Position numbers and translations under genes: made by a program. Below are positions 31,673-41,556 of a stretch of DNA of 64,000 bases, one piece after another. Origin of the DNA: Doryteuthis pealeii (lineage: Eukaryota > Mollusca > Cephalopoda > Myopsida > Loliginidae); contig CM042147.1 in NCBI GenBank assembly GCA_023376005.1, positions 119,592,199-119,656,198 on the forward strand, read 5' to 3'. Each line of letters opens with the position of its first letter. Position 1 is the stretch's first letter. Under the pieces are notes generated by a model that searched no databases, was not told where the DNA came from, and saw only the letters and a list, made by a program, of their open reading frames with translations.

Positions 31673-31915
31673 GGACCATATGACCTTTAGGCACCCCTTT
31701 TTGATCTCGATTAAGAAAGGACATGTTTTTCATTTACACCGTCAATATCCAGTTGTTTGTTAGGGGTTACGGGTTATGGTTAGGGGTTAGTTTTATAATT
31801 TAAAAAAAAGATCTAAAAATTGTCTGTTAAAACAACCGGATATTGACGGTGTAAATGAAAAACATGTCCTTTCTTAATCGAGATCAAAAAGGGGTGCCTA
31901 AAGGTCATGTGGTCC
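31673..31915. mobile_element. MITE-A, complete
   Basis: 243 bp with ~78-bp terminal inverted repeats (GGACCATATGACCTTTAGG). Flanked by ATTTCTTT (31665-31672) and ATTTTTTT (31916-31923), an 8-bp duplication with one mismatch. The core has GGGGTTAGG-type repeats. Confidence 0.85.
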
Positions 31916-31984
31916 ATTTTTTTTACTGAATTTTGTGATTCAGATCAAGGAATTGATAAAATTTCTGAATTTTTAAGATGAGGC

Positions 31985-32370
31985 TTGTATTATTGGGACT
32001 ATTGACCTCATCTTCATTGTCATCTGTACAACGTTTCGGCCGGTGTGCCCTCCGGCCTTCTTCAGGTATTTCTTGTCGGACTCAGAACCTTCTCGGACTT
32101 CTTTTCGAACTCGGGAATCTTCTTGTCGTAATCGCGAACCTTCTTGTCATAATCAGAGAGAACAGGATACCCCCATGGACTGAATAAAGGGTTAGGTTCA
32201 AAGTTCCATGATGGCTCCCGATTACGACAAAAAGATTCCTGAGTCCGAGAAGGTTCTCGACCGACAAGAAATACCTGATGTGCCAGAGGGCACATTGGCC
32301 AAAACGTTGTACAAATAACAATGAAGATGAGGACAAAAGACCGAATAATACAAATAATATGAATTGATAA
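31985..32370. repeat. FB-1 foldback repeat, largest copy
   Basis: Two arms facing each other over ~385 bp: ACAACGTTTCGGCC on the left and GGCCAAAACGTTGT on the right. Both arms carry TTCTTGTCGxAATC-like tandem blocks. Open frames on both strands are by-products. Confidence 0.8.
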
Positions 32371-32543
32371 AATGTCCAATGACGATAAAGTATGAATTTA
32401 AATAGAGATTATGAAAAGAAAAGAAAATAAGAAGAAAGAAATAATATTCTTATTATAATGTACTATGAGTTTTATGCTTGGCTAACTCTTTTTTTTATAT
32501 AAACAAAGCTGATATACAAAGAGAAACAAAAGAAAAAAATGTC

Positions 32544-32931
32544 GGATGAACTTGCACAAAGGTGTCAAAATTAGGGTGACCCAGTAAAAACAGAACCCAC
32601 AAATTTTGTAATAAAACTGTTAATTTTAACTAGGGGGGATTTAGGGTTGGGGTTGGGGTTTAAAGTTAGTTTAATGGGAAAATAAATAAATAATTTGGGT
32701 TCTGTTTTTTCTGGGTCACCCTGTATTCCGGTGACCCAGAAAAAACAGAACCCACAAATTTTGTAATAAAACTGTTAATTTTAACTAGGGGGGTTTAGGG
32801 TTAGGGGTTAGGCTTAGGGGTTAGAGTTGGGGTTGGGGTTTAAAGTTAGTTTAATGGGAAAATCAATAAATAATTTGGGTTCTGTTTTTTCTGGGTCACC
32901 CTAATTTTGACACCTTTGTGCAAGTTCAGCC
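32544..32931. mobile_element. MITE-B, complete dimeric element
   Basis: 388 bp bounded by a perfect 8-bp duplication, AAAATGTC (32536-32543 and 32932-32939). Termini GG(A/C)TGAACTTGCACAAAGG are inverted at the right end. Inside are two palindromic units, each running from GGTGACCCAGAAAAAACAG-type to TTCTGGGTCACC-type ends, with GGGTTAGG/GGGGTT repeats in the middle. No open frame. Confidence 0.85.
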
Positions 32932-33003
32932 AAAATGTCACCCACTGTGGAATGAGTTTATAATCACAGACAAAAAAAAGAGAAAAGAAAATATTAGAGA
33001 TAA

Positions 33004-33195
33004 AGCATAAATATACAGGGTGTTTGGGATAAATTTTACAGTTTCATAAGGAAAAAGAAAAAGTGCTTGGTAACTATAGAAAGGGGGAAAAAGATATTTG
33101 AGTCAACAGTCTTCGACCAGCAGCTGAAAAATCCGTCGTCGTCAATACCCCCAACCTACAGAGAAAAATAACTAAATATAAATATGTTAAATTTA
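33004..33195. other. Flank of the hammerhead repeat block
   Basis: Begins with a mariner-like TACAGGGTGTTTGGGATAA end. Nothing else is recognised. Confidence 0.35.
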
Positions 33196-33201
33196 TCCCG
33201 A

Positions 33202-33241
33202 CACAGACATTGTGTTTCAACATTTACATCTCATCAGTGTG
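33202..33241 (-). ncRNA. Hammerhead ribozyme, divergent copy
   Basis: Minus-strand core CUGAUGA and GAAA intact, and cleavage triplet GUC. Helix I CACA/UGUG; helix III ACA/UGU with loop CAA. Helix II (GAUGU/AUGUU) relies on three G-U wobbles, so activity is uncertain. Confidence 0.7.
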
Positions 33242-33493
33242 GCTAGACTTAACAGTTACTTCTAGCCGGGAGCAAAACCTGACTGACTTTTCATCAGTCC
33301 GACCCCTTTTCATCTCGGCTGTCAGTAAGAGGCGGACATTTAACTGATAAATACATACATCAGTAGATATATATTATGATCACTAGAGAACTCAACAACA
33401 GATGGGTATTGCCTTACAGTAAGCAGGGAAAGTTCATTAAAATCCTCTCTCGAGAGCTCTACCGGGTTTTGGGAGCATATATTAGTCATCAAC

Positions 33494-33537
<44 letters not shown>

Positions 33538-33544
33538 AAGTAAT

Positions 33545-33586
33545 CCACAGACACGTGTTTCGAGGTATCACCTCTCATCAGTGTGG
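33545..33586 (-). ncRNA. Hammerhead ribozyme, intact (type I)
   Basis: On the minus strand, 5' to 3': helix I strand CCACA, core CUGAUGA, helix II GAGGU-GAU-ACCUC, core GAAA, helix III from the palindrome ACACGUGU, cleavage after GUC, helix I strand UGUGG. All conserved core bases (C3, G5, A6, G8, A9, G12, A13, A14) are present and every stem pairs. The two-base-pair helix III with a self-complementary loop predicts better cleavage as a dimer. It lies in a repeat, so it probably processes transcripts of the element. Confidence 0.9.
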
Positions 33587-33854
33587 TTATACATTAACAA
33601 CTACCTCTGGCCGGGTTTGAGACCCGAATAAACTTTCGTTTGCCAATCCTCTTACCTGTACGGCCAGAGGCAGCTGTCAAATATAGGAGAATATTTAATT
33701 GCTACATTTCTAAGCGGAAATGAATTCACTAGAGGCCTCAAACATTTGTAAACAAAGCGAGGTTTAGCTACACGCCAGAACAGTGAACTTACAATTAAAT
33801 CCCTATTTAAAGTACTCAACCAAAGTGGGAGTATATATATAATAAATAAGTAAT

Positions 33855-33896
33855 CCACAGACACGTGTTTTGAGGTATCACCTCTCATCAGTGTGG
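33855..33896 (-). ncRNA. Hammerhead ribozyme, G12A mutant
   Basis: Identical to the copy at 33545-33586 except that GAAA reads AAAA. G12 is the general base of the reaction, so this copy should be inactive. Confidence 0.85.
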
Positions 33897-34156
33897 TTAT
33901 ACATTAACAGCTACCCCTGGCTGGGTTTGAGGTATCACCTCTCATCAGTGTGGTTATACTTTAACAGCTACCCCTGGCTAGGTTTGAGGTATCACCTCTC
34001 ATCAGTGTGGTTATACATTAACAGCTACCCCTGGCTGGGTTTGAGGTATCACCTCTCATCAGTGTGGTTATACATTAACAGCTACCCCTGGCTGGGTTTG
34101 AGGTATCACCTCTCATCAGTGTGGTTATACATTAACAGCTACCCCTGGCTGGGTTT
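33872..34156. repeat. 57-bp satellite, five units
   Basis: Units begin GAGGTATCACCTCTCATCAG at 33872, 33929, 33986, 34043 and 34100, exactly 57 bp apart, nearly identical. Each contains the CUGAUGA strand and helix II of the hammerhead (minus strand), but GAAA and helix III are missing. The 99-residue frame across it is only a repeat translation. Confidence 0.95.
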
Positions 34157-34326
34157 GAGACCTGAATGAACTTTCGTTACCAGGTAAGTTACTAATAGGA
34201 TGATTCTAAGTTGGATCTTTCTTCCAACAACGGAATGTTAGTTTTTTTGGTCCATGTTGAGAGCTTTATGTTCAATATTATTGAACAGAACAATATAATT
34301 GATAAAGATAAAGGTTTAAAAAATCG

Positions 34327-34402
34327 GCCATTTTGTGGTTATAGACCTATTTCTGCGCATAGATATCTGTGGGCAGATATACATCTATAACCACAAAATG
34401 GC
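34327..34402. repeat. Hairpin-forming inverted repeat
   Basis: Perfect 18-bp arms, GCCATTTTGTGGTTATAG and its complement, separated by 40 bp. Possibly a tiny MITE. Confidence 0.8.
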
Positions 34403-34706
34403 TGAAGTCTTTTTCTTTACCAATTATATATATATATTTACCAACCTCTCTGTAGTCCAGCACATTACCCATGCTACCCCCTCCCCTCAGAGAGTGCTCA
34501 ATATTGGTGATGGAGCATATGTAGATATAAGTAATGATAGCCTATGTGATCATCAGACCTAGAGGTCTGGGGGAAGAGGATTTTATCTGTATGAAGAAGA
34601 TGCAGTCGGCGTATTCTGACAGTATGATGAAGTCCCATCAGCAGTATATAATTGTAACCTAACAAAAGTGGCACATCATAGTGAGTTTTTAATAGACATA
34701 GCAATA
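34403..34706. other. Unclassified sequence
   Basis: About 300 bp with no recognisable gene or repeat; two chance frames. Confidence 0.4.
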
Positions 34707-34714
34707 CACTTAAG

Positions 34715-35089
34715 GGCTGAACTTGCACAAAGGTGTCAAAATTAGGGTCACCCAGAAAAAACAGAACCCACAAATTTTGTAATAAAACTGTTAATTTTAA
34801 CTATGGTGGTTTAGGATTAGGGTTTAGGGTTAGTTTAATCGGAAAATGAATAAATAATTTGGGTTCTGTTTTTTTCTGGGTCACCGATATACAGGGTGAC
34901 CCAGAAAAAACAGAATCCACAAATTTTATAATAAAACTGTTAATTTTAACTAGGGAGGGTTAGAGTTAGGCTTAGGGGTTAGGGTTGGTGTTGGGGTTTA
35001 AGGTTAGTTTAATGGGAAAATAAATAAATAATTTGTGTTCTGTTTTTCCTGGGTCAACTTAATTTTGACAGCTTTGTGCAAGTTCAGCC
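34715..35089. mobile_element. MITE-B, complete dimeric element
   Basis: 375 bp, same two-unit structure as 32544-32931. Perfect 8-bp duplication CACTTAAG at 34707-34714 and 35090-35097. Ends GGCTGAACTTGCACAAAGG. Confidence 0.9.
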
Positions 35090-35194
35090 CACTTAAGACA
35101 GTCTTAAAGAATAAAGCCATTTCCAATCCAATTCATAAAAAAATTATTTTGTGGAATTTTTGTTCATACTAAACATCAGCCCTGGACTGCATAA

Positions 35195-35430
35195 ATTAAC
35201 ATCGTTGATCCCAGGGGGCCATCCCCCCAGGCAACACCTGCCCCCTCGACTTAAAGGGGCAGGGCCGGGTTGGGTTTATTGCCCGGTGCCTAAGGTGCCC
35301 CCTTGAGGGGAATGCCAATGGGATCAATGCATTTTTTGCACCCACTACCCATGAGCTCCAGTTCATGGGTGGTCCCACATTAATAGGGCCTTGTGCCTAA
35401 CCCATGCACCTGGGGTACGTGGTAAATATC
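35195..35430 (+). mobile_element. REP-4 copy
   Basis: GATCCCAGGGGGCCATCC through GCACCTGGGGTACG; matches 8640-8875. Confidence 0.75.
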
Positions 35431-35489
35431 CAGACATCATTTTATAATAATCTAATTCTTGATATGAAAAAGATAATCCTTCACTTCTT

Positions 35490-35620
35490 ACTAAATACAG
35501 CCCTGTCAACTGGGGCTGTAGAATACATGGATTTGATCTCTGCAGAGAGGTAGGACCCCTCCTACCCAATGGGGCTATGGTGGTTAGTTGTGTCACCAGT
35601 TTATGGTGGTTGTATGGGTG
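35490..35620 (+). mobile_element. REP-3 5' fragment
   Basis: GCCCTGTCAACTGGGGCTG and CTCTGCAGAGAGGTAGGA correspond to the start of the REP-3 copies at 12430 and 18150. Confidence 0.55.
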
Positions 35621-35635
35621 GATATATATAAGTAA

Positions 35636-35885
35636 GTAAAGTTGACGGGGCAGCCTAAAGTCGGTATCAGCCAGTCAGCGAGGTAGTTTATCCCCTTTTC
35701 AATAGCGCTAGACCAAGGAGATTGTTTTTGCATCTGAGGTGGTGCGCCACACCTACCATCAGCTCCTTACTTTACCGAACAGATCCCTGTGCTACTCATA
35801 TGCTGAGTTGGCGAGGACCAATATCGAACTAGGAACCTTGTGGTTTCTAGCTGAACGCTCTACCGATTGAGCTAACCCGGCCCCT
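35636..35885 (-). mobile_element. SINE-1 copy, near full length
   Basis: Reversed complete SINE-1, from GGCAGCCTAAAGTCGG to the head GAGCTAACCCGGCC. Its head end recurs at 53205-53240 directly after the N gap. Confidence 0.85.
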
Positions 35886-35890
35886 TATAA

Positions 35891-35924
<34 letters not shown>

Positions 35925-36429
35925 TGGTAATTACAACAAACACACCATAAAGTCACATATATCAAGACAGAAAAGCAAATAACTCATAAATTCAACAAGT
36001 AATATTAAAACCAATAGATTACAGTAGTCAAAATACTGATCAAAGTCCTGCAGAATATGCTTTTTTAAAAGTTCATGTAATTAGAAGAAAAGTGTTGAGT
36101 TCCCTCCAATAGAGAAAGAAAGGGTAATGCTCTTATATATCAGCAATGAAGTAACTTGTAGTGAGAAAAAGATATAGCTTGTAATACCTTCAACGGCAGG
36201 CAAATATTTCTGATTTGAGCGTCAAGGAGTATCCAGGCATAAGTTTGTCTTTTATAGGACTCCCTAGGTTCGAAATCGGTCTTTTTGAAAAACTTCTTTT
36301 TAGGTGCGAACGCTTCTAATTGGTGGAAAATTATCATTTCTATTTTTTCTTTCTACCTGCACTGATCCTATGCACAGATTGCTTATTTTCGTCATTTTAT
36401 TTCTGCTTTCAAAGCATTAACATCTGCTC

Positions 36430-36945
36430 GCCACATGGCCATCTGTTGGCTGTGGGTAAGATTTGTGATGCCTAAGGATGGAATCCTGGTGGCTGATCAG
36501 TCCATGACATGGACCGCCCCACTTTGGCCTATACTTAGTCAGACAGCCCCCCCTCCAATCAATCAGCTAGTCACGTCAAGCCCTAGCTCCTATATGAATG
36601 TCCCGACTTTATTGCTCTTATGACAAACCCTAACTCGTTTTATCATATGTGCTAGAAGGCAGTGGCTGAGCATTTTAGTATCCTTAGTAGGATGTTAAAC
36701 TGCATCTAATGGAGCTCTGGAAAGTGTGGAGTAGCCCTTCATCAACATTATTCCTAGGTCCACTCGGCCCCTGAGTGGTAGTACCTGTTAGGGTCGCATC
36801 TATGGGTTAAATGGATAAAAAATGCGTTATAGAATGAGTATGAAAAATTTGGATGCTCGATAAGAATGAATAAAACAAAAATGTATTCATCATAAAATAA
36901 CCCAAGCGTTGACATGCTCTACAATCCAACCAACCAACCAGCCAA
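36430..36945 (+). mobile_element. REP-3 copy
   Basis: Diverged REP-3 from GGCCATCTGTTGGCTG to a tail of CCAACCAACC repeats. Confidence 0.7.
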
Positions 36946-36959
36946 CCTTCGTAAATATA

Positions 36960-37510
36960 AGCATTAATATGAATTTACCCAACCTGTTTGCTACAGGGAG
37001 GGTGTGCCATAAGGTTGCAAGTATGGGTCTATGGGACAGGAAGATGTTTTGGGTGTTTTAAGGTTTAAATGTAACTGGATATTCTTGGTGTGTGTTCTGA
37101 GGGTTTTGCGCTTTCAACCCCATCTTATTTGGTGGTCGCGCTGAAAAATAAGGAATTTAAGGAACGATAAAGAAAGAGACAGAAGGTGATTTTATGATTT
37201 AGGCTTTATTGACCGGACATAGTCGCCTGTGGCAAGGGCATATCTCCCTGATCAGTAGGAGTGACTAGACCCAGTTACCGCCTAAACTAGAATGCCCGAG
37301 ATATTCTTTTGGGGGTGGGAAGTCAGTCCTTTTTGTTGCACATGTGCAGAGGGTTCTTCCGGTGAAGGCTCATGGGATTTTTTGTTTTTTTAATTCTAAT
37401 TTTATTTTATTTTTTATTTTAATCCCCCACAGCTCATCCAGCGAGGATCGAACTCGTAATTTAGTAGTAATGTATCTGCATCAAGATAGTCAAACAGATA
37501 TATTTGACCT
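36960..37510 (-). mobile_element. SINE-5, single-unit copy
   Basis: Contains one copy of the 127-bp unit that is amplified at 8954-9597, then TGTGCAGAGGGTTCTTCCGG. On the minus strand the right end is tRNA-like, with B box AGTTCGATCCT (complement of about 37447-37457). Confidence 0.6.
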
Positions 37511-37524
37511 ATAGATGAAATCCA

Positions 37525-37944
37525 GGTAATTTATGAGGAAGTGCGTTCCGGTCCCCTACCTCCGAAATTGCTGCCTTTAAACCTTTTTTGTCGTAATTCT
37601 TATTTTTCTTTTTTTGTCGTAATTCTTATTATCGTAATTTGTTGTAATCCTCGTTTATTTATAGAAATTTATCATATTTCTTGTTTAGATAGTTTTGAAC
37701 AGACTGAGATAGATATTTTCGACAAGTAAATAGATTTTTTTCTTTCAAATGGAAAAAATAAATAAACAAGAATTAAGACAAAAAAGAGCCCCCCACCCCG
37801 CTCAAATACATTTAACACCCTAAGTTGGTTGTTTTCTTTCAAGTAACACCGCTGTGGTGCCGAAGGTTGTGGTCGTTATTTTAAAATTCACCGGGCAGCA
37901 ATTTCGGAGGCAGGGGATTGGGACGCACTTCCTCATAAATTACC
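37525..37944. mobile_element. MITE-C, complete
   Basis: 420 bp with ~50-bp terminal inverted repeats starting GGTAATTTATGAGGAAGTGC. Perfect 8-bp duplication GAAATCCA at 37517-37524 and 37945-37952. The interior is T-rich with no transposase. The 62-codon frame in it is incidental. Confidence 0.85.
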
Positions 37945-37952
37945 GAAATCCA

Positions 37953-40634
37953 AACAGGTACTACTACTCATGGTCAGAATGAACCTGTGAGTAATCACCA
38001 TGAAGGGGTACTCCACACACTCCAGAATAGGAGCTTCACCATCATGGTATAGTGAGAACCCAATGGGAACACGGTTCGTCTATCTTAGTGTACTACAGTA
38101 CTTAGGGACAGAGAAGAAATGCTGGTAGAAAGATTATGTCGCGTCAGTCTTCATGGTAGACACATCTTGTCTCGAAAATCGACAGGAGAATCTACCCCCT
38201 CTTCCCTTCTCTCTTCTCTCCCCCTCTCCCTTCTTTCTTGCCCCCCTCTCCCTTCTTTCTTCCCCTCTCCTTTCTCTCTCCCCCTCTCCCTCTCTCTTTC
38301 AGCAAATGCGAATAAGACGAGACAATAGACATGTAGCCACTTACTTTGGCACTTGATATCACCACAATAGAACGCTTATTTGACATATTTTTATCTTTAA
38401 AAGCATAACAAAACTATTATAAGCCAATCAATCTATACAATTTCCCCTTATCACTACTTAACGTATGTCATCAACAATGCTCTATTCAGATAAAAAAGAA
38501 ATATTGGTTGGAATTTTACATTTCAATAAGAGTAGGAACAGTGAGAAGAGAGAGGGGAGCCGGGCAAAATTTTTTCGCAGGTATATATGTTGATAATACA
38601 CCCGTTTCATTCATCCCACGTGTACTTCAACACCCGTACATTACGAAGAAAAAGTAGGGAAGGTAAGTTCAGGATCGCCCTTCTTTCCCCATATGCTTTG
38701 AAAATTATATTTTTCCTGGCGCCGGAACGGTGTTTAATAATTATAATAGAGAAAAAAAACAAACAAACAAGCAGGTATTGAGACTCTAGTAAATAAAACG
38801 GTGCTTTTTACTTTCAATAGATGTGCCGTGGAACTTTAGTTTTATTTTTATTTTTTTATTCAAAGAGATTTTTTCATATACGTTTGTTTTTTATTTTTTT
38901 TTTTTAAGTGTTTACTTAAACTTTTTATGGATTTTTTTTCTTCTACGCTTTTTTTTCTTTTTTATCTTCATGCTTGATACAAAAAGCGACACGTTTTCTA
39001 TTTAGAAGTTTTATTCATTCAATTATAATGTTTGTTATACAGTTTTTAAAGAAGATATTTTCTCTTGGAGAAAAATAAGAAAACCATTTTTTTGTTTGTT
39101 TTGATGTTGTTTATGTTAGGTAAACATTGTTTACCTAAACTTGTTTTTGTATTTCTTTACTTGGGAATTTCCTGCTACCCTCCCCCTATCCAAAGTCTAG
39201 TTCCAGGAGATCCTTTATAATATAACGGATCTCACCCTATTGAACTAAAAGAAAAAAAAATAATAAAAACATAGGGTCAAGACGATTTACCTGACCCCCT
39301 GTTGCTTGTCAGAAAAAAAAGGCAAGGCCGAAAGGACTAGACTTCATTTGCTTTTCTATGGAAACTTACGCGTGGGGAGGGAGCTACATTGACCCTATAA
39401 TTTGCTTTCGTTGGGAGGCGGGTCATGAAAGTTTTGGGTTGGCTTTTTTTTTAAGCTTATTTATTTTCATTTTCATTACTTTACACAAATTTCGGGGCAA
39501 AAACGCACCTGATTACCTAATTTGTGTGTATGTTGGAGAGATATTGCATTTATTAAGGAAGATCTGAGTGCCTTTTTCTTTTTGTTTTGTTTTTCTTAAA
39601 GAAAAAAAAAGATAATAAAAAAAAAGTATCGTCAAAAATGAAGTAATATTTGCAATAGATGTGCTAAAAAATCGTAAAAAAAACCTATTCTGATATTCTC
39701 AATGTTTGTTTGTTTTTTGTTTTTTTTTTTTTTTTTTTCATTTTTTTTTTTTTTTTTGTGGCTTTCTCTACCTACATCAATTAAAATATCGATAACAGAT
39801 GATAACTAACGGTCTGGTATCGAATTTCACGTTGAAATAATCTAGTATCGATTTAACACGTTTAAAAACACGGGGCAAGTACGATTGCTCGTCTGGTAGA
39901 AAACTAGATCTTTTTCGAAAAGTCAACAATAATTAAATTATCTAATCCGTTTCAAGCGCAATTGCTGCCTATAGAGAAGAAAAGAATATTTACCACAGAG
40001 TTCTCAATTTTCCTGTAATTGTAAAATTCACAAAGATCCCTAGTTTTAACAGTTATCAAAAATTAATAAATAAACTATGCTCTCTTAAAAAAAATAAAAA
40101 AAATGAAAAAAAAAAAATAAACAAATGAAAATGTTAAAAATATGTAATCTTAAAATTTTGTTATGCATTTAATAACTAGAATTTGATTATTTTTGTTGAA
40201 ATTGAAATATGTTTTTTTTTTGATAAATATTTCCGTTCGTCATTTAAGGTGCCCTAATTCACAATGTAAAATAAGAAACTTTGATGGAAAATTTTCCATA
40301 ATGATCCACTCCCATCCTCTTCTTCATAGGGTACTATAAATTTGGTTTGTTTAAATAACTTTATCACAAAGGTACTGCTAACTCCTGCAAAGTAAGTAAG
40401 AAAAAAGTACTTTTTAAAAAGATATTTTAAAAGAAATACTTGAGAATACTTTTATTATTTTTTATTTAGTTTCTAGATATTTGACAAAAAAAAGGGATCC
40501 TACTATCACTGATGATAAAGGGCCCCTTTTTTTTTCATTTTAAAATGATTTTTAAAATCTTACTTATTATAATTATATTTTTTAAAAAATTGTAATAATT
40601 TAGATTTTTGTATTAAAATCTTAATTACATTTCT

Positions 40635-40667
<33 letters not shown>

Positions 40668-41495
40668 CGAATTGACTCATGAGTAGTTAAATATTTTATT
40701 AATTTTAATTTTTGGTGAGTCGGGGCTTAGTGCCCAAACTACTATTTAAATAAGTCGATATTGATTCATTAGTAATATTAATTTTGAAGGAAAATAATAG
40801 TAGTGTCTTATTTATTTTCAACAGTCGCGTGTGGGGATAATTGAACTCTAGGAACCCCCCCCTTTTTTTTTTAAATTTGGGATTAAGTAGGTTGTGTTTG
40901 TGTAGCAGACTTTCCAGTTCCTTCATCAAGCCAATTCTTAGGTTTTTGCGATTCTGCAGTGTTGCTTCCTATGAAGTTTTAAGATAACGTTGGAAAATAC
41001 AAAAATGTATCAGTAAAATCTGCGATATAAACTTTTAAGTTTGTAACCTTTTAATATAAATTCGTTAAAAAAAGCAAGTTATTTCCTGTTTTTAAAATTT
41101 AGGTATTAAACTTCCTTTTTTTTTTCTTTCTAATTTTTCTTTGCTTTCTATCTATTTGTATTATTCATCACTTTTCAAAAAATATTCTATGGATCCGTAA
41201 ACATATTTAACAACAAACCGGGCGATTTGCGAAAATATTGTCGCCTAAGAAGAAGAATCATAGGGTATTTACAATAACAAGTTCTTTGCACACAAACCAC
41301 ATAAAAAAAGCGAAACGTTGTATTTTCATTTTTACTTGAGAATTTTAAAGATTTTTTTCTTATTCCTAGAAATAAGATTATTGAAATTTTATTTTATTCT
41401 ATTACATTTTTTTCTTTAAAAATGCTTCAAGTTATGGTGTTCTTTTGAGCGATATTTTTATGTAAACAAAACAAGCGCTCCATAGTCCATCCCTA

Positions 41496-41556
<61 letters not shown>

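Larger units (their letters stand above)
33196..34200 (-). mobile_element. Hammerhead-ribozyme tandem repeat (retrozyme- or Penelope-LTR-like)
   Basis: Three tandem monomers read on the minus strand. The hammerhead cleavage triplets complement + positions 33206, 33550 and 33860, giving monomer lengths of 344 and 310 bp. Besides the ribozyme, monomers share blocks such as CTAGCCGGG/CTGGCCGGG and CACTAGAG. A TA microsatellite expands the first monomer (about 33497-33533). Tandem copies carrying type I hammerheads with a very short helix III are characteristic of retrozymes and of the repeats of Penelope-like elements. No RT is in sight, so a non-autonomous element is more likely. Confidence 0.75.

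Noticed and set aside
31978..32379. Three overlapping 69-105 residue open frames on both strands
   Set aside because: They overlap a foldback repeat whose arms are complementary, so matching frames appear on both strands by structure.
33872..34156. CRISPR-like regular repeats
   Set aside because: Units are contiguous tandem copies without variable spacers, in a eukaryotic genome.
33870..34169. 99-residue protein with five 19-residue repeats
   Set aside because: The period is exactly 57 bp, so every frame stays open by arithmetic. The DNA is a ribozyme-derived satellite, and no start context or splice signal supports a gene.
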